Assembly (NCBI GenBank): GCA_002729515.1
Contig: PBYF01000058.1
Span: 1 to 38,351, forward strand
DNA from: Deltaproteobacteria bacterium
GTDB taxonomy: Bacteria > Myxococcota_A > UBA9160 > SMWR01
Direction: 5' to 3'
Length of the DNA stretch: 38,351 nt
Part shown: positions 8,368 through 16,370 of the stretch, in pieces
How positions within the stretch are numbered: position 1 is the stretch's first letter
Layout: each line of letters begins with the position of its first letter
Program-made: the position numbers and the translations under genes
Notes under the pieces: model-generated
Database searches by the model: none
Seen by the model: the letters and a program-made list of their open reading frames with translations, nothing else
Told to the model about the DNA's origin: nothing

Positions 8368-9774
8368 CTAGCTCTGGATCACGAGCTTCGAGAGACTCGT
8401 CTTCCGCAGATTCGTCTTCTGGATGGTGCGCACCAACTCCGCAACCTTTTCGATGTCCGTCTCGAAGGGATTGTTGCAGATGACGCGCACGTTCAACAGG
8501 TTACCTAGGCGGATGTTCGACCAGTCGAGATCGTATTGGATCGAGTTCTGCCGGGCCAACTTGATGAACTCGCCCCGCATGCGCGCCCGCGTATCCGTCG
8601 GCGGCTCGGTCTTTGCCTTGAGGATCTCCTCATCCTCGAGCACGCGATCTACGGCGCCGGAGCGCTCGAGCAGGTAGTAGAGACCGCGGTTCATCCGAAT
8701 GTCGTGGTACTGGAGGTCGAGCATGAATACACGCGAGTCGTTCCAGGTGGTTTCCCGCGAGTCGATGTAGCTTCGGATCATCGAGCGCTTGATCAACCAG
8801 TCAATCTGGCGGTCGAGCTTGCTCGGATCTGTGTCCAGGCAATCGAGCGTGTGCTGCCACATCTGCACGGCGAGCTTCAACTCGTCGGATACCGGGTACT
8901 GCTCGATGTACTTCTGGGCCATGTCGCAGTACTCGTACTGGATATTGATCGGAGAGTACTCACGGCCGCTGTCCAGGCGCAGCTTCCGCTTGCAGGTTGA
9001 ATCGTAGGAAATGTCCTTGATCGCCTTGACCGGATTGCGGAGCGTGAAATCCTGGTTGATGTAATTGTCCTCGATCATCTGGAGGACGACCGCACACGCA
9101 CCAACCTTCAGGAAGTTCGTGTACTCGGACATATTCGAATCACCGACGATCACGTGGAGCCGGCGATATTTCTCTCGGTCGGCGTGGGGCTCGTCGCGAG
9201 TGTTGATGATCGAGCGATCGTTGGTGGTGGTGCCCGATATCTTCTGATAGATGTGCTGGGCCCGCTGGCTGATGCAGTAACGCACCCCGTCCTGGGTCTG
9301 GGAGACCTTGCCCGCACCGGTGTAGATCTGACGGGTCACCAGGAAGGGGATCAACTGTTCGGCCAGGTAGTAGAAGTCGACGTCGCGGTCGACCAGGTAG
9401 TTCTCGTGGCAGCCGTAACTATTGCCCACGAAGTCCGTATTGTTCTTGAAGATCGAAAGCTTCCCGGCGATGCGCTCCTCGCGGATCTTTTCCTCGGCGT
9501 AGACCTGCAGATCCTCGAGGATCCTCTCGCCGGCTTTGTCGAAGAGAATCACCTGGCGCGGCGAGGCGCACTCCGGGGTGGCGTATTCGGGATGACAGCC
9601 GGTGTCCTGGTAGAACCGGGCTCCGTTCTCCAGGAAGACGTTCAGAAAGTGCTCGGTGGTGATCAGCTTTTCGAAAAGGAAGCGGATCGCCTTCTCCACG
9701 GGCAGTGTCTTGCGCCCGTCAGGCGTGAAAATGATCCCGTATTCCGTCTCGATTCCGTAGATCCGCTTCTGCAC
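8368..9774 (-). CDS. pafA: Pup--protein ligase PafA
   Basis: A 468-residue carboxylate-amine ligase of the glutamine-synthetase superfamily. It couples the C-terminal Glu of Pup to substrate lysines using ATP. It starts with the ATP/Mg site motif GIETEYG (E9, E11) and has the catalytic-base Asp57 in ARFYQDTGCHPEYATPEC, FKNNTDFVGNSYGCHENYL and NTRDEPHADREKYRRLHVIVGDSNMSE (quoted from separate parts). It lacks the roughly 40-residue insert after the first strand that marks Dop, so PafA and Dop can be told apart. It sits 23 nt after prcA and directly before the small membrane gene. Confidence 0.97.
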   Translation of the reverse strand: MQKRIYGIETEYGIIFTPDGRKTLPVEKAIRFLFEKLITTEHFLNVFLENGARFYQDTGCHPEYATPECASPRQVILFDKAGERILEDLQVYAEEKIREERIAGKLSIFKNNTDFVGNSYGCHENYLVDRDVDFYYLAEQLIPFLVTRQIYTGAGKVSQTQDGVRYCISQRAQHIYQKISGTTTNDRSIINTRDEPHADREKYRRLHVIVGDSNMSEYTNFLKVGACAVVLQMIEDNYINQDFTLRNPVKAIKDISYDSTCKRKLRLDSGREYSPINIQYEYCDMAQKYIEQYPVSDELKLAVQMWQHTLDCLDTDPSKLDRQIDWLIKRSMIRSYIDSRETTWNDSRVFMLDLQYHDIRMNRGLYYLLERSGAVDRVLEDEEILKAKTEPPTDTRARMRGEFIKLARQNSIQYDLDWSNIRLGNLLNVRVICNNPFETDIEKVAELVRTIQKTNLRKTSLSKLVIQS

Positions 9775-9797
9775 GTCGGGTCCGCCGGACTTCGAGT

Positions 9798-10496
9798 CTA
9801 GCCCGCCAAGTGGTCCCTTACCGTATCGGTGGAAAGGCGGTGGAACTTGCGCCCGATCCGGCCCCGCTCGAGCACGCAGACTTCGAGGTTTTCGGGTGCA
9901 ACCTGCGGCTGGCCCTCCGCCGCGCGCTCCAGGGCCCGGCGGCCCAGGTGCAGCGCTTGCCGGAGGGAGAAAGACTTGCGGTACTCCGACCGAAGAAATG
10001 CATCGAGATCGTCGGCGGCGCCACCAATCACGCAGTAGCCCTCGTGGTCACTGATACTGCCGTCGAACGTCACCCGGTAGATTGAGTTGTGCTCCTGGCC
10101 CGCCAGTCCGGGATCCCCAACCTCGGCCACGATCAGTTCCACCTCGAGCGGCTTCAGCTGCTGGGTGAAGGCATCGCCGATGGCCTGGGAATATGCGTTC
10201 GCGAGCCCCTTCGCCCGGACGTCCTCTCGAGAGTAGGCATAGCCCTTGGTGTCGGCGTAGCGCACGCCGAGTTTCCGGAGTTGGTCGAACTCGCTGAACT
10301 TCCCCACGCCGGCGAAGGCAACACGGTCGTAGATCTCGCCGATCTTCATCAACGAGGAGACGTTCTCGGCCATCAGGACGACCCCCCCCTCGAATTCGAG
10401 GGTGACGCTGGACTTTCCGCGGCTAATGCCCTTGCGGGCGTATTCGGCCTTGTCCGCCATCACCTGCTCGGGTGACACGTAAAAGGGCATGCTCAT
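9798..10496 (-). CDS. prcA: Proteasome subunit alpha
   Basis: A 232-residue alpha-type 20S subunit. The N-terminus MSMPFYVSPEQ followed by ARKGI and VALENV-type strands matches actinobacterial PrcA, as do GKFSEFDQLRKLG, ADTKGYAY and VTFDGSISDHEGY. Alpha rings gate the chamber and receive the C-terminal tail of ARC. There is no N-terminal threonine nucleophile, as expected for alpha subunits. Its ATG overlaps the prcB stop (ATGA), which favours equimolar synthesis. The C-terminus lacks the long acidic extension of the mycobacterial subunit. Confidence 0.96.
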   Translation of the reverse strand: MSMPFYVSPEQVMADKAEYARKGISRGKSSVTLEFEGGVVLMAENVSSLMKIGEIYDRVAFAGVGKFSEFDQLRKLGVRYADTKGYAYSREDVRAKGLANAYSQAIGDAFTQQLKPLEVELIVAEVGDPGLAGQEHNSIYRVTFDGSISDHEGYCVIGGAADDLDAFLRSEYRKSFSLRQALHLGRRALERAAEGQPQVAPENLEVCVLERGRIGRKFHRLSTDTVRDHLAG

Positions 10497-11272
10497 GAGG
10501 CGCCTCGCATGATCGATCGGTAGGCATTCTCGACGTCGGCATCCGAGACACGTTCGATACCCGACTCCGTGCAGAGGCAGACGATCGGGTAGATGCCGCG
10601 CTGGAGATCAACCCCGCCCGTGGCCCGATCCTCGTCGGAAGCGTCGGTCAGGGCCTGTACTGCGGAATGAAGACCGGCGGCGGCGGACATATCGTTCGAG
10701 TGGCTTTTCTTCAGCGACTCGCCGGCGTACAGGCCACCCGAGCCCGTCGCCTCGTAGTCGGTCTCCTCGTAGCGGCCGCCGGTCATATCGAACTTCCACA
10801 GCCGACCCTGGGATCGGCGCGGGTCGTAGCCGGCGAAGAGCGGCACGACAACCATGCCCTGCATCGCGGCGGGCAGGTTCGCACGCACCATCTGGGAGAG
10901 CTTGTTGGCCTTGCCGTCGAGTTCGAGAGAATCGCCCTCGATCTTCTCGTAGTGTTCGAGTTCGATGCGCATGATGCGCGCCATCTCGATCGCGGGACCG
11001 GCCACACCGGCAATCGCCATCAGCGAGTGGTTGTCGGTAGGGTAGACCTTCTCGATGTCGCGGGAGGCGACGCGGTGGCCCTCCGTCGCCAGCCGGTCGC
11101 CCGCAACGAGCACGCCGTCGGCAAACTTGAAGGCCAGCACCGTGGTCCCATGGGGCAGTTTCGATGGATCGAAGGCGCTCGCGAGCCGGGAGAAATCCGG
11201 ACGCAGCCCCGGATGATCGATGGAGAGCAACTCCGAAAAGCTCGAACCCTGGTACTTCCCGCCGACCTGCAC
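10493..11272 (-). CDS. prcB: Proteasome subunit beta (precursor)
   Basis: A 259-residue beta-type 20S subunit. The sequence LPHGTTVLAFKF places the processing site after Gly42, so the mature enzyme would begin with Thr43; the 42-residue propeptide (1-42) is removed on assembly. GVLVAGDRLATEG supplies the conserved Asp and the lysine-bearing strand follows; GSGGLYA and SDEDRATGG lie in the second half. The start is GTG at 11272, behind a run of G that can serve as Shine-Dalgarno. It lies 50 nt after pup and overlaps prcA by 4 nt. Confidence 0.96.
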   Translation of the reverse strand: MQVGGKYQGSSFSELLSIDHPGLRPDFSRLASAFDPSKLPHGTTVLAFKFADGVLVAGDRLATEGHRVASRDIEKVYPTDNHSLMAIAGVAGPAIEMARIMRIELEHYEKIEGDSLELDGKANKLSQMVRANLPAAMQGMVVVPLFAGYDPRRSQGRLWKFDMTGGRYEETDYEATGSGGLYAGESLKKSHSNDMSAAAGLHSAVQALTDASDEDRATGGVDLQRGIYPIVCLCTESGIERVSDADVENAYRSIMRGAS

Positions 11273-11322
11273 ACACCCCCCCTTTATTGCACCACTCGCA
11301 CCCCAATGGCGGCGTGCGCGCC

Positions 11323-11583
11323 TTATTCTCCTCCCCGCTGGACGTAGTTCTTCACGAACTCCTCGGCGTTCTCCTCGAGGACCTCGTCGATCTCGTCCAC
11401 CAGAGCGTCCATCTCTTCTTTCAGTTTCTCGCCCTTCTTGGAGAGCTTCTGCCCCCCCTCGGAGCCCCCTCCATCCTCAGCGTCTCCGCCCTTGCGCGGC
11501 TTCTGCTTCTGACTGGATTCCGCTGCCGACACGATGGGCGGCGCTCGGTGGCTTCCACTTCCGGGGATCGTGATCACTCGCAT
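11323..11583 (-). CDS. pup: Prokaryotic ubiquitin-like protein Pup
   Basis: An 86-residue protein whose C-terminal half (about 46-86) carries the Pup signature DEIDEVLEENAEEFVKNYV and ends QRGGE. The final residue is a genomically encoded Glu, so no Gln-to-Glu deamidation is needed before ligation. The first 45 residues are Gly/Ser/Lys rich and probably disordered; they make it some 20 residues longer than mycobacterial Pup. The disordered N-terminus is the part that ARC threads first. GGAG lies 8 nt before the ATG. It is placed between dop and prcB, as in actinobacteria. Confidence 0.96.
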   Translation of the reverse strand: MRVITIPGSGSHRAPPIVSAAESSQKQKPRKGGDAEDGGGSEGGQKLSKKGEKLKEEMDALVDEIDEVLEENAEEFVKNYVQRGGE

Positions 11584-11602
11584 GGCTTTCTCCGCATCGG
11601 GC

Positions 11603-13087
11603 TCAAGCCCGCAGGTTCTTCACCAGATCCGCCACCGTGGGCGACCGATCCAACAACTCCTCGACGTGCACCCGTGATCCCTTCAGCGGTTCTGCCATCA
11701 TGATGCGCTTGATCGGCTCGTCTTCGACGCTGAACGAAATCGAATCCCAGTTCACTCCGAATACGGCAGAGCCATAGCGGCGCAGACACTCTCCTCGGAA
11801 ATATGCGCGAGTGTCGCCAGGAGGTGTAGTCACCGCCGCCAGGATCTCTTCGTCATTGACGATACGCTCCACGCGTCCCTGCTTCTCGAGCATGTAGTAT
11901 AGGCCCTTGTCCGGTCTCAGGTCGTGGTACTGCAGATCGAGCATCTGTACCTGGGGTGCCTGCCAATCCAAGCCCTTGCGCTCCATGAAGCTCTCGATCA
12001 GGACCTTCTTCATCACCCAATCGATGCGGTTCGCAAGTTCCATCGGATCCCGCTCCAACGCATCGAGCACATCGGCCCACTTGTCGAGCACGTCGCGCTC
12101 CCAGGGCTCGCACGTGCGCCCCGACAGGTAGCGCTCGGCCATCTCGAGGTACTCGCGCTGGATCTGCACCGCCGTGAGCTGGCTGCCACTCTCCATGGCC
12201 AGCGTGGCACGGCAGGTCGGATCGTGGGAGACCTCTTTGATGGCTCGCACGGGGTCGCGCAGGCTGAGCGACTTGCGGATCGCACCGTCCTCGATCATCG
12301 AGAGAACGATCGCGGTCACCCCCGTGCGCAGATAGATCGTGTATTCGGAGAGGTTCGCATCCCCCACGATCACGTGGAGCCGGCGATACTTCTCGCGGTC
12401 TGCGTGGGGCTCGTCTCGGGTATTGACGATCGGGCGTTTCACCATCGTATCGAGCGCAACTTCTGTCTCGAAGAAGTCCGCACGCTGGGAGATCTGGTAG
12501 TTGCAGGGCTGGCTGCGGTTCTCGCTCCCCGCCTTGCCCGCACCGGTGTAGACCTGGCGCGTCACGAAGAAGGGCGTCACGTGCTCCACCACCTGCTTGA
12601 AAGAGGTTCGGCGGTCCATGAGAAAGTTCTCGTGAGCGCCGTAGCTATTTCCCTTGCGGTCGCTGTTGTTCTTGTAGAGGAGCAGTTGCGTTCCCGCCGG
12701 AAGCAGCGCGTTCGACTCGCGGCGGCTCATCTCCATGATTCGCTCACCCGCCTTCTCGTGTACCACGAGGTCGCGTGGACTGGTGACCTCGGGACACGAG
12801 TACTCCGGATGCGCATGGTCGACGTAGTAGCGCGCGCCGTTGATGAGAGTCTTGTTCCGGGCGATGTTCTCCTGCTGGTTCGGGGTGTACTTCTCCCCGT
12901 CCACCTGAAACCCCCGAGCGTCGGCGAGCGGGTTCTCCTGGTCGTAGTCCCAGAGAATCTCACCCGCGTGGTCCTCGCGATACGCGTTGACCAGCAGCAC
13001 GCAGCTCGAGATCGGATCGAAATCGGGATCGCCTTTCACAGTGATCCCGTACTCGATTTCCGTACCCATCACCTTCGGAATGGCCAT
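11603..13087 (-). CDS. dop: Depupylase Dop (Pup deamidase/depupylase)
   Basis: A 494-residue PafA homologue. It has GTEIEYGI at 8-15 (E10, E12) and the catalytic Asp90 in YYVDHAHPEYSCPEVTSPRD, with a Dop-specific insert (about 37-80: HAGEILWDYDQENPLADARG and on) absent from PafA. The downstream motifs YKNNSDRKGNSYGAHENFL and NTRDEPHADREKYRRLH are intact. Dop hydrolyses the isopeptide bond between Pup and lysine and in GlnPup species also deamidates Pup; here Pup already ends in Glu, so depupylation and recycling should be its only task. 28 nt after arc and 19 nt before pup. Confidence 0.97.
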   Translation of the reverse strand: MAIPKVMGTEIEYGITVKGDPDFDPISSCVLLVNAYREDHAGEILWDYDQENPLADARGFQVDGEKYTPNQQENIARNKTLINGARYYVDHAHPEYSCPEVTSPRDLVVHEKAGERIMEMSRRESNALLPAGTQLLLYKNNSDRKGNSYGAHENFLMDRRTSFKQVVEHVTPFFVTRQVYTGAGKAGSENRSQPCNYQISQRADFFETEVALDTMVKRPIVNTRDEPHADREKYRRLHVIVGDANLSEYTIYLRTGVTAIVLSMIEDGAIRKSLSLRDPVRAIKEVSHDPTCRATLAMESGSQLTAVQIQREYLEMAERYLSGRTCEPWERDVLDKWADVLDALERDPMELANRIDWVMKKVLIESFMERKGLDWQAPQVQMLDLQYHDLRPDKGLYYMLEKQGRVERIVNDEEILAAVTTPPGDTRAYFRGECLRRYGSAVFGVNWDSISFSVEDEPIKRIMMAEPLKGSRVHVEELLDRSPTVADLVKNLRA

Positions 13088-13114
13088 CAGATCACCGGCG
13101 CGTTCTGCGCCCCC

Positions 13115-14959
13115 CTAGAGATACTGGCCCGAGGTGACGTTCTCAATCGACTGCTCCTTGCGATTCATGCCCGTCATGAGCGTGCGCACGTTGATGATAC
13201 GCTCACCTTTCCGACCGGAGATGCGGGCCCAGTCATCGGGATTCGTAGTGTTCGGAAGATCTTCGTTCTCCTTGAACTCATCGGTCACGGACTCGATCAT
13301 GTCGTCGAGCCGGATTCCGCGCTCGCCGTGGTCGATGGTGCGCTTGACCGCCTTCTTCTTGGCACGCGCGACGATGTTCTCGACCATCGCACCGCTGGCG
13401 AAGTCCTTGAAGTAGAAGATCTCGCGCTCGCCCTTGGCGTAGGTGACTTCCAGGAATTTGTTGTCATCGTCTGTGCGGTACATGCGGTCGATCGTGTCTT
13501 CGATCATCCGAATGACGATCTGATCCGGTTCTCCACCGTACTGCTGCACCGCCTCCTCGTGGAACGGGAGATCCGCGGTGAGATACTTGGAAAAGATCTC
13601 ACGCGCCGCATCTCGGTCGGGTCGGTTCACCTTGACCTTCAGATCGAGACGGCCGGGTCGCAGCACCGCGGGATCGATCAGGTCCTGCCGATTGCTGGCC
13701 CCGATGACGATCACGTTGTTGAGCGACTCGACACCATCGATCTCCGCCAGGAATTGGGCGACGACGGTGGCCTCCATATCCGACGAAATTCCCGAGCCCC
13801 GCATACGGAAGAGCGAGTCCATTTCGTCGAAGAAAATCACGACGGGCACGTCTTCGCTGGCCTTGTCCCGAGCCTTCTTGAAGACCTCGCGCAGCTTGTG
13901 CTCCGTCTCGCCGACGTACTTGTTGAGCAGTTCCGGTCCCTTCACGTTCAGGAAGTACGCGCTCGTCTCCTTGCCGGTGCGCTTCTCGATGCTCCGAGCC
14001 AGACTGTTCGCGACGGCCTTGGCGATGAGCGTCTTCCCGCAGCCCGGAGGCCCGTAGAGAAGGATGCCCTTCGGCGGCCGCAGCTTGTGCTCGGCGAAGA
14101 TCTCGGGATGCACGTAGGGAAGTTCGACCGAGTCTCGCAATGTCTCGATCTGCTCCGCCAGACCCCCGATCTTCTCGTAGGTGACATCGGGAATCTCCTC
14201 GAGCACCACCTCTTCGACCGCCGACTTCGGAAGCTTCTCGAAGGCGAAGTGGGTGCGCGGGTCGAAGAGCAGGTGGTCCCCGACCTTGAGCTTCTCGCTG
14301 CGCAGCGGCTCCGCCAGGGTCACCACGCGTTCGTCGTCCGTATGACCGAGAACGATCGCGCGGTTGTCGGCGAGCAGATCGACTACCGAAGCAATCTCAC
14401 CGCGGGGAACATAGCCCGACCCCTCGATTACGTTGAAGGCCTCGTTGAGGACGACCAGTTGACCTTCTTCGAATGTAAAGGCATCGAGATTTGGGTGAAC
14501 GTTTACGCGCATCTGGCGACCGTCCACCAAGATCTCCGCTGTACCGTCTTTGTTCGCGCAGTTGAAGATGCCGTAGTTGTTCGGCGGCGCGCAGAGCTTG
14601 TCGACCTCCTCCTTGAGAAGTTCGATCTGTTGTTTGGCCTCCTGCAGCACCGACACGAGGCGCTCGTTCTGACGCTCGGCATCCGCACACTGCTCCCGGG
14701 TGAGCTGGTAGCGGCGCCGCAGCGCTTCGAATTCGGCGACCAGGCGATCGAGTCGGCGCCGGAACTCATCGGAGTCACTGCCGAACAGCCGCACCGCGTC
14801 CTGGAGGTCTTCGACCTCATCGCGGTACGAGCGCGCGTCCCCGCGCTGTTCCGGACTTCCCTCAGAACCATCTTCGTCCGACGGCGCAGACGACGAGATC
14901 CGCCGCATTACGTCGTGGACGAAACCCCTCCTGCCCGATCCCGAATCGAACTCGCTCAT
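13115..14959 (-). CDS. arc: Proteasome-associated AAA ATPase (ARC/Mpa)
   Basis: A 614-residue hexameric unfoldase. In order: an acidic N-terminus, a coiled coil (about 44-122) that binds Pup, tandem OB folds (about 126-240), the AAA domain with Walker A GPPGCGKT at 303-310 and Walker B VVIFFDEMD at 373-381, and the C-terminal GQYL tail that docks into the alpha ring and opens the gate. All parts needed for proteasomal degradation are present. First gene of the operon. GAGGAG lies 7 nt upstream of the ATG, and a strong GC hairpin (14981-14998) lies just ahead of it. Symbol may also be given as mpa. Confidence 0.97.
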   Translation of the reverse strand: MSEFDSGSGRRGFVHDVMRRISSSAPSDEDGSEGSPEQRGDARSYRDEVEDLQDAVRLFGSDSDEFRRRLDRLVAEFEALRRRYQLTREQCADAERQNERLVSVLQEAKQQIELLKEEVDKLCAPPNNYGIFNCANKDGTAEILVDGRQMRVNVHPNLDAFTFEEGQLVVLNEAFNVIEGSGYVPRGEIASVVDLLADNRAIVLGHTDDERVVTLAEPLRSEKLKVGDHLLFDPRTHFAFEKLPKSAVEEVVLEEIPDVTYEKIGGLAEQIETLRDSVELPYVHPEIFAEHKLRPPKGILLYGPPGCGKTLIAKAVANSLARSIEKRTGKETSAYFLNVKGPELLNKYVGETEHKLREVFKKARDKASEDVPVVIFFDEMDSLFRMRGSGISSDMEATVVAQFLAEIDGVESLNNVIVIGASNRQDLIDPAVLRPGRLDLKVKVNRPDRDAAREIFSKYLTADLPFHEEAVQQYGGEPDQIVIRMIEDTIDRMYRTDDDNKFLEVTYAKGEREIFYFKDFASGAMVENIVARAKKKAVKRTIDHGERGIRLDDMIESVTDEFKENEDLPNTTNPDDWARISGRKGERIINVRTLMTGMNRKEQSIENVTSGQYL

Positions 14960-14980
14960 GCCGATGTCTCCTCGTTCGTC

Positions 14981-14998
14981 CTCCCCCCTTCGGGGGAG
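14981..14998 (-). promoter_or_regulatory. GC hairpin in the arc leader, next to the ribosome-binding site
   Basis: The RNA would fold as CTCCCCC, loop GAAG, GGGGGAG (7 perfect GC-rich pairs). The 3' arm ends about 8 nt before the GAGGAG of arc. It has no following T-tract, so it is not an intrinsic terminator; it could keep the ribosome-binding site open, act as a stability element, or be inert. Confidence 0.5.
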
Positions 14999-15289
14999 CA
15001 GGCTTCGGCTAAACGAGAAAGCAAGACCCGTGCCGCACGCACCGAGACGGACCCTCTAACAGGGCTCCCGAAACCACGCATCCCTCTCCGGAAAGGGAGC
15101 CAGCGCTTCGAGTCCCGTGGAAAAAGAACCACTCCCGCTGTAGTGAGAGTCCGTTGAGCGGCGAGGTCATGAAGCCATCGCTCATCATCTGGTCCCCTCC
15201 CCCTACACCCTACACCTGCATTCCGGTTCTGGGAGGAGTGCGCGGAAAAGCGTAGAACCTCGCGGAAACACAAACTTTTTAGGTATCCG

Positions 15290-15317
15290 AGTCTAGCCGA
15301 GGGCCTCGGGGTGTCAA
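15290..15317 (-). promoter_or_regulatory. Sigma70-type promoter of the Pup-proteasome operon with a palindrome in the spacer
   Basis: Minus strand: perfect TTGACA (15317-15312), 16-nt spacer, TAGACT (15295-15290); start expected near 15283, giving a leader of about 325 nt to arc. Thirteen of the 16 spacer bases form the perfect dyad CCGAGG-G-CCTCGG (15297-15309). A dyad between -35 and -10 is a classic repressor position. The 14 nt starting at the -35 closely match the nrdJ promoter. Confidence 0.6.
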
Positions 15318-15633
15318 CCGGCATCCCGCGTGCACAGCCGATGGCAAGTCCTTGCACAGGCGACACTCCCACGACCTTTGACACCGATCCCGCGTTCGGG
15401 ATCCATCTCGGTTCTCCCGAGGTAACCGAGCCGCCGCTGGCCGAACTTTCCGGCCCGGCTCCCGCTGCGCTCGGTGTGCCGCCTCGCAATGCAATGCTGC
15501 ACTGGAGTTGCCGGAGAGTTGACAGTATTCCCCTCCCCAGCGCCGGCGATTTGACAGCCCCCGACCCCCGCGAAACTCGGTGCTGCTGCTTTTCCAAGGG
15601 TGATTCATTTCCTTTTTTCTGTAGATTCCACCC

Positions 15634-15677
15634 TCTTGAGCTTCAGTTCGGAGGGTCTTGAGCTTCAGTTCGGAGGG
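15634..15677. repeat. 22-bp perfect tandem duplication spanning the lolA stop codon
   Basis: Two identical 22-nt copies (15634-15655 and 15656-15677) beginning TCTTGAGCTTC. The copy at 15656-15677 contains the lolA stop; the other repeats it just downstream of the gene, so a second in-line TGA follows. Confidence 0.9.
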
Positions 15678-16339
15678 GCCAGTTCGATCACCTCGACGCC
15701 CTCCGGGGCATCGAAGCGAAACAATGCCGAATCCGGTGACGTGTTCACGCGCATGTCAGTGAAGGCCACTCGGGTCTCGTTGCCGAGCAGATCCACGACC
15801 TGAGTCTCGAGTATCTCCCCGGTCTGCGGATCCACGGCAACGCGCAATCGCTCGTACGCCGCCGGTTGGAGCGGTGTCAGTACGACGCGCACGCGGGTCG
15901 CCTCACACGCCTCCTCGCGCACGGAAAAGGTCCCGGCGATGTCCGCCTCGCCCAGCAGGAGCGGAATCGCTGCGCCGGAGAGCGCTCCCCCGGCGACCGA
16001 GAGCTTCTGGGCCTCACCGCTCCCGATCTCGTGGATCCACATCCACTCGCCGTCACTCACGACGAGGCTTCGCTCCGGCTCCGTGTAGGTCCAACGCATC
16101 CGGTCTGGCCTGGCGAATACGACCTTGCCCTGGCTCCGGGTCACGGCACCGGGACCCCCGAACGCCACGGAGCGCGATTCCTGGCTGAACCGGGCGCTGA
16201 GGTCCTCAACGCTCGCGTAGAGCTGTTTCACTGCCTCGACGGCACGCTCCGCACACTGGGATGCGTTCTCATCGGCGCCCGCGGGCAACGCCGCCAGGAG
16301 CACGAGGGCCAACAGGGTGTGCGGAGCACGAAACCTCAC
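15665..16339 (-). CDS. lolA: Outer-membrane lipoprotein carrier LolA
   Basis: A 224-residue periplasmic protein. The signal peptide (LLALVLLAALPAGA, about 8-21) is followed by a LolA fold with FSQES, a GKVVFARPDRMRWTYTEPE strand and SDGEWMWIHE, typical of LolA and related UshA-like carriers. It shuttles lipoproteins from the inner-membrane LolCDE to the outer membrane, which implies a diderm cell. I start at GTG 16339; the longer open frame upstream runs inside ftsK and lacks a signal peptide. It follows ftsK by 31 nt. The ftsK-lolA order is common in deltaproteobacteria-like genomes. Confidence 0.88.
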   Translation of the reverse strand: MRFRAPHTLLALVLLAALPAGADENASQCAERAVEAVKQLYASVEDLSARFSQESRSVAFGGPGAVTRSQGKVVFARPDRMRWTYTEPERSLVVSDGEWMWIHEIGSGEAQKLSVAGGALSGAAIPLLLGEADIAGTFSVREEACEATRVRVVLTPLQPAAYERLRVAVDPQTGEILETQVVDLLGNETRVAFTDMRVNTSPDSALFRFDAPEGVEVIELAPPN

Positions 16340-16370
16340 CTCTCGTTCGACGACCCGGAGCCGGCGGCAT

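Larger units (their letters stand above)
14960..15664. other. 705-nt intergenic control region between arc and lolA
   Basis: No gene that I can support. Besides the promoter and leader hairpin it has two further perfect dyads: GATCCCG, 4-nt loop, CGGGATC (15386-15403) and CTCGGTT, 10-nt loop, AACCGAG (15407-15430). A minus-strand open frame (14956-15597) spans most of it and overlaps the arc ATG, but its composition is unlike the neighbours and the only in-frame start after the predicted transcription start is a TTG; I treat it as chance. Several plus-strand TTGACA sequences (15378, 15519, 15551) have no convincing -10. Confidence 0.6.

Noticed and set aside
11924-15157. A 1077-codon open frame on the plus strand opposite dop and arc
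   Set aside because: It is antisense to two certain genes and results from high third-position GC; no family character.
14956-15597. A 213-codon minus-strand frame whose stop overlaps the arc ATG
   Set aside because: Composition unlike neighbours, no ribosome-binding site, and most of it lies upstream of the predicted promoter; only a TTG start remains in the transcript.
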